Source: Patescibacteria group bacterium UBA6489 (GTDB lineage: Bacteria; Patescibacteriota; Gracilibacteria; BD1-5; UBA6164). Taken from it: a stretch of 64,000 nucleotides of DNA. The stretch lies in NCBI GenBank assembly GCA_002435385.1, contig DJMN01000060.1, forward strand, positions 39,225 through 103,224, given 5' to 3'. A model generated the notes under the pieces. It was not told the origin of the DNA, made no database searches, and was given only the letters and a program-made list of their open reading frames with translations. A program made the position numbers and the translations under genes. This document shows positions 55,926 through 64,000 of this stretch, piece by piece. Position 1 is the stretch's first letter; the number at the start of each line of letters is the position of its first letter.

Positions 55926-56025
55926 AAATTAGAGAAACAATAATTAAACAAATTGTTAGAAGATTTATACTAAGATTAATTGTAAAAAATCTTCTTCTAT
56001 GAGTGCGTTATTATTTCTCTAATTT
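55926..56025 (+). other. Structured intergenic element B (partner of 7872-7979)
   Basis: Arms 55926-55943 and 56008-56025 pair in 17 of 18 positions, enclosing a 64-base core alignable with element A. Inside, AGAAGATTT and AAATCTTCT give a perfect 9-base inner stem around a loop with TATACTAA and TTGTAAAA. It lies between the two SLH genes, about 55 bases before the second. Confidence 0.5.
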
Positions 56026-56081
56026 CCAGATTTATTTAATCTTTTGTTCCTAAATTATCTTATTTTTCTAATTTTCATACT

Positions 56082-56672
56082 ATGATAAAAAAATATATAT
56101 CATTGTTTATGGTTCTAGCTTTTTCATTAGGTTCAGTATTTGCATTATCTCAAGATGAGATAGATGCAGCTAATTCATTAGCAGAAAAATGAATTATAGA
56201 AGATCATTCTGATTTTCCTGAAGAATACCGCTTATGAGATAATATAACAAGGAGAGAAACAATGAAAATAGTTATGAAACTTTCAGGACTTGAAATAGAT
56301 GATAAGTGTGAATGAAAGTTTTCTGATCTACCAGAAACAGATTGGGGATGTAAATATGTAGAATCTGCACTAAATTACTGATTCATTGCTCCAAACCCAA
56401 AATTTAGACCAGATGACAATATAACAAAGATTGAAAGTATGAAATTGGTCTTAAAGGCAAAATGAGTAGAAAAAATTCAAATTACAGAAAATTGGCAAGA
56501 AGATTATATGGAAACAGCATATGAATATTGAATAATTGATGAAAAATACTATGACTACGATGCTGAAGCAAAAAGATGATGGATTTTCAAAATAACAACA
56601 GCTACAATAGAAAAAGAAGAAGAAATAAAAGAAAAACAAAATCAAATTTATACAGATGAACCATCTATATAA
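56082..56672 (+). CDS. SLH-domain exported protein 2
   Basis: A 196-residue paralogue of the preceding gene with the same plan: signal peptide (YISLFMVLAFSLGSVFA), ITRRETMKIVMKLSG, KFSDLPETDWGCKYVESALN, FRPDDNITKIESMKLVL and a final EDYMETAYEYGIID half-module, then AKRGWIFKITTATIEKEEE also shared. The paired cysteines are conserved. The tail is charged and Gln/Glu-rich. Tandem duplication is evident. A terminator follows. Surface anchoring is the likely role. Confidence 0.82.
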
Positions 56673-56680
56673 CATAAATA

Positions 56681-56724
56681 AAAATAGAACCTGAAAATAA
56701 TATTTTTAGGTTCTATTTTAAAAT
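56681..56724 (+). terminator. Terminator after SLH protein 2
   Basis: AAAATAGAACCT and AGGTTCTATTTT arms, with further A/T pairs around the loop and a T-rich tail. Confidence 0.85.
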
Positions 56725-56787
56725 ATTTTTTGACAAAAATCTTATTTTTAATAAAATATTGGCTATTTTACACTATAAAATAAACTT

Positions 56788-58074
56788 ATGCCGTCCAAAC
56801 TAATAAAAACATTAATGTCTTTATTATTAATGTTTTTACTCTGAATAAACCTAGCTTCAGCAGGATATCTACATCAAGAAAGAACATTTGTTGTAACAGC
56901 TTATTATTCTCCTTTACCAAATCAACAAGCATACATAACCTGAACTTATGAATGAGATGTTTTAAATAACTGAACATGAAAAGATACAGCTTCCTGAATG
57001 GAAGTATTTGAGTGAATACTAGCGGCTCCTAGTAATTATCCATTTTGAACAAAAATATATTTTGAATGATATGGAGTATGAGTTGTTGAAGACAGAGGAT
57101 GAGCAATAGTAAACGAAGGAGAAAATTGAGAAGTATGAGATAGAATTGATATTTGGATGTGATATGGAGATGAGTGACTACAAAGAGCTATAAATTGGGG
57201 AAAAAGAACAGTAAAATGAATAATAGTATCAAATGATACAGATTTAAGTATAAATTTTTCAGAAAGTGACTATTATAAAGTATATAAATTAGCCGTATAT
57301 CCAGACTCTTCGTCAGAAGAAGTAAGAACACTCCAAGAAGTATTTGCAAACCTAGGGTTATACTCTTGAAACATGGATTGATTATATAGCAGCATAAAAG
57401 ATACTCTCATAAAATTCCAAGTAGATAACGGAGTAATAGAATCAGAAACTTCCTTTTGAGCTTGAAATTTTTGAAATCAAACAAGAGCTACAATGATAGA
57501 AAAATTTACTCCACCACCAACAGAAGGAGCTTTAGAGTCAAAGGATTCTCAAATGGCATTTTTCTTGAGAGGTAACTATACAAGTGATAACGAAACTTTA
57601 GAAAAATACATTCTATTAAAAGAAAACCTAGACTTAATGGTATCAGAAGAATCACCTACAGAAGATGTAAAAAAATTACAAGAATTATTTACGAATTTAG
57701 AATTATACACTTGAGAAATCGACGGAGTTTATGAAAGTATAGAAAATTCTATAATAAATATACAAATACAACTTTCTGTAATAAGCTCTCAGTACGATTT
57801 TTGAGCAGGAAGCTTCTGAAACCAAACAAAAAATGCCTTATTAGAGCATCTAAGACAATCTATAAAACCTTGTATCTTAACAAATGAAGAACTAGAGCAA
57901 CTAGAAATATTTTGATTAAGTCTAAATAACCTCATATATAAAATAGCTACTAAAAATAATACAAGTCTAGTTACAATAAAAAATACAATAATAATAAAAC
58001 TAGATCAAATGATTGAAAACTCTCAAGATGATGAGTTAACAGAAAAACTAAAATATATATTAGAAATTTTATAA
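56788..58074 (+). CDS. Secreted 3D-domain protein with peptidoglycan-binding repeats (2)
   Basis: A 428-residue paralogue of 42678-44204. Signal peptide MSLLLMFLLGINLASA, then TFVVTAYYSPLPNQQAYITG, LAAPSNYPFGTKIYFEGYG, VEDRGGAIV and DRIDIWMGYGDEGLQRAI form the 3D domain with all its aspartates. Two peptidoglycan-binding-like modules follow (VRTLQEVFANLGLYSGNMDG and VKKLQELFTNLELYTGEIDG), each with a GAGxFGNQT element. The C-terminal 70 residues are helical. Likely a wall-remodelling enzyme on the outside of the cell. Confidence 0.85.
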
Positions 58075-58079
58075 AAAAT

Positions 58080-58115
58080 ACTATCCTAGTTTTTTAGGGT
58101 AGCATTTTTTATTTT
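58080..58115 (+). terminator. Terminator after the second 3D-domain gene
   Basis: CTATCCT/AGGGTAG stem (one G-T pair) with a T-rich loop and a T6 tail. Confidence 0.8.
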
Positions 58116-58176
58116 TGCATTTTTATTAAAATCTGATATATTTATTTTCGTAATTTTATTTATTAATTTTTATATT

Positions 58177-59136
58177 ATGCTTCGCTTTTTTGTACCAGCA
58201 CTAGTTATAGTACTACCAATGATGCTTACATATTTCCTTTGAGTACAATGATTTATAATATCAATGATAGCCGATGCCTTTTTAATAGCCCTATGAGTAA
58301 GAATCGTTAAACCAAATAATGTAAGAACAGTAGAATTTTTAGGTAGTTTTAATCGTATTTTAAGAGCTTGATTTCACCTAATAATACCAGTTTTAGAAAC
58401 AACTAGAGCTCAAGTATTATATAGAAGAAACTTCCCTGTTGAAGTAGAATGAGTTACACATGATAATGTAACAGCTTACATTGGACTAAACGTAATCTAC
58501 TATGTAAGAGATGATTGACTAAATTCAAAAGAAGGAAATATCTTTAAATCTATTTACAACATAGATGATCCAAAAACAATGATGAGAGCAACAATAGACG
58601 AACAACTAAGATGAATGATTGTTTCATTCACGCACAAAGAAATATTTGCAAAAAGAGAAGAAATAGGTGAAGCAATAGAAGAAAGATTAAGAGAAAAATT
58701 ATCTACTTTTTGATTTACACTTGATTCTATACAAGTTAGAGACGTAAAATTAGATAACACAGTAATGCATGCGATGAATAAAGTAGTAGAGACTCAAAAA
58801 TTCAAAGAAGCAGCAATGAATGAAGCAGAAGCTAAAAAAATAATGCAAGTAAAAGAAGCAGAAGCAGAAAAAGAATCAAAGATACTTTTATGAGAAGGTA
58901 TGGCAGGACAAAGAATGAAAATCGCAGAGTGATTTAAAGAATCAGTAGATCTAATCAAAAAAACAGATGACTCACTAAATGCAGAAAAAGTACTTCAATT
59001 CTTATTAGACTCTAGTAGAATAGAAACACTTTGAAATATCTGAGCAAGAGATAGTTCTAAGCTAATTTATCTAAATGAAAACTTGGAAGGAAGATCTTCT
59101 AAACTAATAGCAGGAAGTGATATAATGGAGAGTTAA
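58177..59136 (+). CDS. SPFH/stomatin-family membrane protein
   Basis: A 319-residue protein. An N-terminal hydrophobic hairpin (FVPALVIVLPMMLTYFLGVQ and FIISMIADAFLIALGV) is followed by the SPFH domain: VKPNNVRTVEFLGSFNRIL, AGFHLIIPVLETTRAQVLYR, VTHDNVTAYIGLNVIYYVRD, TMMRATIDEQLRGMIVSFTH and GFTLDSIQVRDVKLDNTVMH. A long Ala/Glu/Lys coiled coil follows (EAAMNEAEAKKIMQVKEAEA). Such proteins scaffold membrane microdomains or regulate membrane proteases, so a link to HtpX is conceivable, though the usual NfeD or FtsH partner is not adjacent. Confidence 0.9.
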
Positions 59137-59160
59137 TAACAATATACAAAAACTCTTGTA

Positions 59161-59189
59161 GAGGCAGACCTATGTGTCTGCCTTTTTTA
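59161..59189 (+). terminator. Terminator after the SPFH gene
   Basis: AGGCAGAC/GTCTGCCT stem with a CTATGT-type loop and T6 tail. Confidence 0.9.
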
Positions 59190-59283
59190 TGGGATAAACA
59201 CATAGATTCATCCCTACAGTGAAAAATCCCAATAAAAAACTTCCCTTTTTCATTTTTAAAAATAAAATATATTTATCCCGTTT

Positions 59284-59323
59284 TCTTCCCCTCTCCTGTA
59301 GGAGAGGGGTTAGGAGTGAGGTT
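59284..59323. repeat. Dispersed palindromic repeat upstream of uvrC
   Basis: CCCCTCTCCTGTAGGAGAGG followed by GGTTAGGAGTGAGG, 25 bases before the uvrC ATG; very close to 54181-54220. Confidence 0.85.
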
Positions 59324-59347
59324 AAACAAATTTTAACAAAAAACACC

Positions 59348-61309
59348 ATGCTTACAAACATTCTAAAAAACATTCCCAAATCACATTGAATCTATCAATT
59401 TCTAGACAAAAACAATAAAATAATCTACATATGAAAATCTGTAAATCTGAAAGCTAGAGTAAACAGTTATTTCAACTGAACATCAAAACTAAATTTTGCA
59501 AAAAAAAGAATGGTAAAACAAATAAAAGAAATAAAAACCATATTAACAAATAACGAGACAGAAAGCCTAATCCTAGAAACAACCCTTATAAAAAAACACC
59601 AACCAAAATACAACATCCTTATGAAAGATGACAAAAACCATCTTTACTTAAAAATTACAAATGAAATAATTCCAAGAATAATAAAAACAAGAATCTCTCC
59701 ATCAACACACAATTTCAACAAAAAAAATTTAAATGAAACTTACTTCTGACCATACATAAGCACAAACAGTGTAAATAATATATTAAAATTCATCAGAAAA
59801 CATTTTACCTACAGAAGCTGCAATCTAATATTTGAACATCCATCACCTCCCCCTACCCCCCTCCTTGGTAAGGAGGGGGAATTAAAGGGGGTGGTAATCA
59901 AATCAACAAACTGAACAAAAATTCCATGTATGGACTACTACATAAAAAGATGTAGCTGACCCTGCATACTTAAAAAAGAAAATATTGAAAAATACTTAAG
60001 CAATATAGAGAACATAAAAAATTTTCTAAAATGAGACACTAAAAAGATAGTAGAGGATTTAACAACACAAATGCAACAATCAGCAAAAAAATTAAACTTT
60101 GAGAAAGCAAAAGAAATAAAAACAACAATAGATTCAATAAACACTTTACAAGAAAATCAAATAGTTAGAGATCTAGTCAAATGAGATTACGAAATCATAA
60201 ACCACATAGAAAAATATGAAAAAATATTCATATGACACATAAAAATCAGAAACTCAAAAATAGAATGATTCTTTAACTACGAAATAAAAAATAAACTAGA
60301 AGAAGACATTGAAAATATATTAAAAATATTTATTGAAAGACTATATGCAGAAAATATAGAAAATAAAAAAAATATAAAATTTATAGTTAGCAAAGAAATT
60401 TGAGTAGAAAATGAAGAATTAAAAAAAATAATAGAATTTCCAAAAATAGGTCCCAAAATAGAACTCCTAAAACTATGCTATAAAAACACTTATGAATATG
60501 CATACAAAAACTATTTAAATAGCCTATCAACAAAATGATTCAGTAAAAAAACTATGGAAAATCTATTAGAAATCCTATGATTCTCACCTATAAACAAAAA
60601 TATAATTTTCGAATGTAACGACATATCACACTTCTCATGAACCCATACAGTTGCATCTCGTAGTGTTATAGAAAACTGAAAAACAGCAAACTCAAAATAC
60701 AGAAAATTCAAAATAAAAACACTAGAACCTTGAAAAATAGATGACTTTTCTTCACTAAAAGAAATCATAGAAAGAAGAATAAAAGAAATAATAAAAACTC
60801 AAATCCTGCCAGATTTGATAATAATAGATTGATGAAAATGACAATTAAGCTCAGTAAACCAAATATTAGAAAATTATAAAAAAGACTATGAAATACTAAA
60901 AAAACTACAAATCTGCTCAATAGCCAAAAAAGAAGAAGAAATATTTATAATAAAAAAATCCATCCCCTCTCCATTACATTTCGAGGTACTTCCTTTAAAA
61001 AAGGAAGAAATCCAAAGCTATAACTTCAAAAAAATAGTTCTAGAAAAAGATTCTCCAGAACTAAAACTCACACAAAAAATCAGAGATGAAGCACACAGAT
61101 TTGCAATAGAATTCAACCGTAACCAAAGAATAAAATCCATGAAAAAAAATATTCTAGAAGACCTACCTTGATTCTGACCTAAAACCAGAAAAAAAATTCT
61201 AAACGAATACTGAAGTGTTGATAATCTACTAAAAGCCAACAAAGAAAACCTATCAAAAATCCTAACAAAAACACAAATCGAAACACTCGAAAATCATTCA
61301 TTAATTTAA
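59348..61309 (+). CDS. uvrC: Excinuclease ABC subunit C, with two in-frame repeat insertions
   Basis: Nucleotide-excision-repair incision subunit of 653 residues. The GIY-YIG domain shows HGIYQFLDKNNKIIYIGKS and KHQPKYNILMKDD; the UvrB-binding UVR motif is KLNFEKAKEIKTTIDSI; the RNase H-like second nuclease is recognisable by ECNDISHFSGTHTVASRSV and LPDLIIIDGGKGQLSS, with the DGG aspartate; a HhH end (ILEDLPGFGPKTRKKILNEY) closes it. Two segments are repeat-coded: SPPPTPLLGKEGELKG just before the C-rich CMDYYIKRCSGPC block, and PSPLHFEVLPLKKEE after KKEEEIFIIKKS. Both keep the frame and sit in loops. Confidence 0.94.
59843..59900. repeat. Palindromic repeat inserted in frame in uvrC (first)
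   Basis: CCCCCTCCTTGGTAAGGAGG core followed by GGGAATTAAAGGGGGTGGTA, the same family as the intergenic units, encoding PTPLLGKEGELKGVV. Confidence 0.85.
60959..61012. repeat. Palindromic repeat inserted in frame in uvrC (second)
   Basis: CCATCCCCTCTCCATTACAT then TTCGAGGTACTTCC and TTTAAAAAAGGAAGAAATCC, a member of the second repeat family (48298, 33874), encoding IPSPLHFEVLPLKKEEI. Confidence 0.8.
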
Positions 61310-61376
61310 ATTTTTATTTTACAAAAAAACTAAAGTACATAATATATAAATATACTTAAAAAATAAACTCACAAAT

Positions 61377-61901
61377 ATGAAAGATATTTTCAAAAAATAC
61401 AAAAAAGCAAACATCATAAAAAACACATGAATAGTTGTAGCAAGCCTAGTAATAGCACTATCTATAAACTTCTTTGTATTTGATTCTAACCTATGAAATA
61501 AAATAAAAGCAGATGTTTTATGAGTACAAAACGAAACATGAAAATCTGACATATATCTAGAATTAAATAATAATCTAATAAACTTAAAAACTGATAAAAA
61601 CATAAAATCCCTAAAATCTCTAACTATCAGTATAGTTTATAACCCTGAAAACGTAAAAATAGAAGATGTAAATTCAGATATCTCATGAGTGAGTATCAAA
61701 GATATCTCTGAAGAAGACTGATTAGATATGATAATGTTAAGTCTAAAAAATCCAACAGACATAAATCAAAACTCAAACATATTATCTATAAAAACATCTA
61801 AAAAAGAAGAAAAAACAGAATGAATAAACATAATCAATGCTAACTTCACAGATGAATCTGGAGAAATTTATGAACTATCAACATCTTGAATAAAATTTTA
61901 A
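61377..61901 (+). CDS. Exported protein with cohesin-like beta domain
   Basis: A 174-residue protein with an N-terminal signal anchor (GIVVASLVIALSINFFVF) and a beta-rich domain: DIYLELNNNLINLKTDKNI, KSLTISIVYNPENVKIEDV, GLDMIMLSLKNPTDI, SNILSIKTSKK and GINIINANFTDESGEIYEL. The pattern of an initial strand, YNPENVKI and a late 'I.AN..DE.G' strand resembles cohesin-type or other Ig-like extracellular domains. It is next to tatD with 9 bases between, so cotranscribed, but functional relation is not obvious. Family assignment is tentative. Confidence 0.62.
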
Positions 61902-61910
61902 AAAAATATA

Positions 61911-62723
61911 ATGTTTGATACACATTGTCACCCTTATCTACTAAAAACACATAAATCAGAAGAAATAATCTCATCATTCAAACTAGAGTGATGAGATTAT
62001 TTAGTTTCTATATGAATAGATATTGAAACTAGTATAAAATCTATAAAACTAGCTCGTAAACATAAACAAATATTTGCTACAATATGAATCTCTCCAACAG
62101 ATTCTTTAGCATATAAATGAAAATTAAAAGAGACTATAGATACTCTAGAGAAATTATATTTAGAAAATAAAGAAATTGTTGTATGAATATGAGAATGCTG
62201 ATTAGATTACCATTGGATACCTTCTCTTGTAACCGAAAGTATTAATGAACAAACTATTAAAGAAATACAAAAAGAATTTTTCATAGCACAAATAAAATTA
62301 GCAAAAAAACACAACTTACCAGTAATCATTCATAACAGAGAAGCTAAAGACGATACTCTGAAAATACTAAAACAAGAAAACTATAAAAACTTCATATTTC
62401 ATTGCTTCTCAGAAGATATAGATTTTGCCAAAAAATGTATAGAATTTTCACCAAATTGTAAAATAAGCTTTAGCTGAATAGTTACATTTAATTCTGCCAA
62501 AGCCATACAAGAAACAGCCCAAAAAATTCCATTAAAAAATATAATAGTAGAAACAGATTCACCATATTTAACTCCTGTCCCATACAGATGAAAACAAGAA
62601 AATAAACCAGAATTTGTTAAATATGTATTAGAAAAAATTGCAGAATTAAGAAATGAAAAATTAGAAGCAGTTGAAAAAGAAATTATGAAAAATAGTTTAG
62701 AAGTGTTTAAGATAAAAAAATAA
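61911..62723 (+). CDS. tatD: TatD-family DNase/hydrolase
   Basis: Metal-dependent hydrolase of 270 residues. MFDTHCHPYLL supplies the HxH ligands, ATIGISPTDSLAYKG and VGIGECGLDYH the Glu, QIKLAKKHNLPVIIHNREA a His, NFIFHCFSEDIDFAKKC another His, and IIVETDSPYLTPVPYRGKQE the final Asp. This is the TatD signature set. It acts on DNA 3' ends in repair and nucleotide turnover. TGA codes glycine in GIGECG. The stop lies within a strong terminator hairpin shared with the convergent FemX-like gene. Confidence 0.95.
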
Positions 62724-62753
62724 GAGAAAATTTAATTTTTCTCTTATTTTTTT
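62714..62753. terminator. Bidirectional terminator between tatD and the FemX-like gene
   Basis: AATAAGAGAAAA and TTTTTCTCTTATT arms with an A run and a T run on the outer sides; overlaps the tatD stop. Confidence 0.9.
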
Positions 62754-62761
62754 ATCAAAAT

Positions 62762-63889
62762 CTACTCAGGCTTCTTATAATAATACCCCCTTTTCTTTCT
62801 TCTAATAGTCTCAATTATCCAGTTAAACCGATATTTAGGAGAAACCACTAAATCCTGAGCATGAAGTAAACTATAATCATAACCTCAAAATTTCCTTTTA
62901 AACTTAGTAACCCCAGCTATCGGATGCTTAAGATTATCATCAGGAGAAACCCCCCAAAAATTATAAACATCACAACCATCTCTCTTTGCTTTTAGAATAG
63001 CTTCAAACTGACATAAATAATTTGGAGAAAATTTATTATTTATAATACTACTAGCAGCTATATAATAAACACAAGTCTTTCAAAACTTTATAGTCATTAA
63101 AATAGACTCAACAGTATCATTATAATTAGCAGAAACTGTTGAGATATCATCTCCAAAAGCCTTATATAAATCAAATACATAATTTTCAGAAAACTCATGA
63201 TATCAAACCTTAGTAGAATGAGAATGATGCATTTTTATAAGGGTATCAATATGGTCCCTCTCATTATCAATCCTTATTTTAACTCACTCTTTCCTTGCCC
63301 TATTTATATAATACCTATCCTTCTTCTTTATACCATCAAGCAAATCTTCTTCTGACTTACTTAAATCTAATAAATGAGTATCCTCCGCATGTTCATGCAT
63401 AGGAGCATCAATAAATCCTAAATCTCTATAACTTTCGCTATTTTGCTTTGTGTTCTTTACAGTAGAATTAAACCTAATAAAATTACATTTTTCTTTCTTT
63501 GCAATACTCTTTAATTCTGGAAGTATTTCAGTCAAAACCTTAAAATAAAAACATTCACCCCCTTCAGAACAATCAATATCTTTCTTTTCAGTCTTCTTTC
63601 CTTTTAAATTTTCAGAATCACAAACACCACACCCTCTTTTTTTTATAAGAGGAGCATGTGAAGCAAAAAGATAAGATCATCTTTTTGCATTAACTTTGAT
63701 AAGAGGTAACACTCCTATTAACTCTTTCTTATCATAAATACCATATCTAAAAATAGTAAATCAACTCATATTCTTAAACTCTCCCCACTCCCAAGAAGAC
63801 AAAAAACTATAAAAGCCTAAATCCCCTTTTACAATAAAATCATTCCATTTTTTCTTATCATTTATTATCTCAAGCCTGAACATTTCCAT
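62762..63889 (-). CDS. FemX/FemAB-like aminoacyltransferase
   Basis: A 375-residue GNAT-pair protein. FYSFLSSWEWGEFKNMSGF at the N-terminus, GVLPLIKVNAKRGSYLFASH, then DTHLLDLSKSEEDLLDGIKK, KDRYYINRARKEGVKIRID and the late DVYNFWGVSPDDNLKHPIAG, VTKFKRKFGGYDY, follow the FemX/BacitracinN pattern (two GNAT domains, final GF..KFK.GFGG). Such enzymes add bridge amino acids from aminoacyl-tRNA to peptidoglycan stem peptides. It has an unusual cysteine cluster (KKRGCGVCDSEN, DCSEGGECF) in the first domain that could bind metal. The gene start overlaps the preceding aminotransferase by 35 bases. Confidence 0.85.
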
Positions 63890-64000
63890 AATACTTATTA
63901 ATTAAATTTATAACATCAGATACATCCTTATTAGTAACCAATTTATGATTCGGTAAAAAAACTATTCTATCTGAAATATCCTCACTAACCCTACAAGTTC
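63855..64000 (-). CDS. DegT/DnrJ/EryC1-type aminotransferase, C-terminal end
   Basis: Only the last ~48 residues are in the window: TCRVSEDISDRIVFLPNHKL followed by VTNKDVSDVINLINKYYG. The 'A/TC.VSE.IS.RIVFLPNH..L...DV..VI..I' ending is typical of sugar-nucleotide aminotransferases of the DegT family (PLP-dependent). The catalytic lysine lies outside the window. It overlaps the FemX-like gene start by 35 bases, implying one transcript. The role, perhaps in surface sugar synthesis, is inferred from family only. Confidence 0.7.

Noticed and set aside
1..64000. CRISPR array
   Set aside because: Repeats are palindromic, irregularly spaced and in both orientations; no regular repeat-spacer units and no cas genes were seen.

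Overview
The window is AT-rich bacterial chromosome in which UGA is read as glycine (translation table 25). This points to the Candidatus Absconditabacteria (SR1) / Gracilibacteria (BD1-5, GN02) branch of the Patescibacteria. Read with the standard code nearly every gene shatters. With UGA=Gly they become full-length, and invariant glycines fall on UGA codons: the G of the PBP KTG motif (511-513), all three glycines of the MurL GGGKDS motif (3631-3639), and the P-loops of ABC and AAA ATPases. All gene ends below were read by hand with that code. No tRNA, rRNA, CRISPR array, integrase or transposase was recognised.

Layout. 1-4065 (-): murL, a class B PBP and the start of ndk. 4378-12046 (+): rpoB-rpoC with an attenuator-like leader and a structured spacer element. 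12072-16406 (-): a Liv-type solute ABC importer (binding lipoprotein, two permeases, one ATPase) and a hypothetical gene. 16499-20786 (-): a TrmB-type regulator paired with a 695-residue membrane protein, then a polymerase-less, frameshifted PolA-type 5'-nuclease. 20950-22558 (-): a PH-domain membrane protein and exonuclease III. 22809-25225 (+): grpE, a small ORF, queE and queC. 25362-33823 (-): four paralogous ABC exporter half-transporters. 33936-42128: uridine-kinase-like P-loop protein, lipoprotein, ychF, valS, small membrane and secreted proteins, a glycosyltransferase-tail-like orphan and a dihydrouridine synthase. 42207-48193: a 3D-domain wall protein, rlmE, a histidine-kinase-type ATPase and a U32 peptidase-family protein. 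48467-51026 (+): an overlapping ATPase + HNH pair that looks like a Septu (PtuAB) antiphage system, bracketed by dispersed repeats. 51027-51932: a decayed stretch without an intact gene. 51933-64000: bcp, an isochorismatase-type hydrolase, htpX, two SLH-domain proteins, a second 3D-domain protein, an SPFH protein, uvrC, tatD, a FemX-like enzyme and the end of a DegT-type aminotransferase.

Themes. Many genes concern the cell envelope: murL, PBP, FemX-like, two 3D/PG-binding proteins, SLH proteins, HtpX and SPFH. The most unusual layer is a set of short palindromic GC-rich repeats (REP/MITE-like). They sit between genes and, in at least three gene families (valS, uvrC twice, two ABC ATPases), lie in frame inside coding sequence. 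A second notable item is a pair of distant intergenic elements whose outer stems differ but stay self-complementary around a shared core, suggesting a structured RNA.
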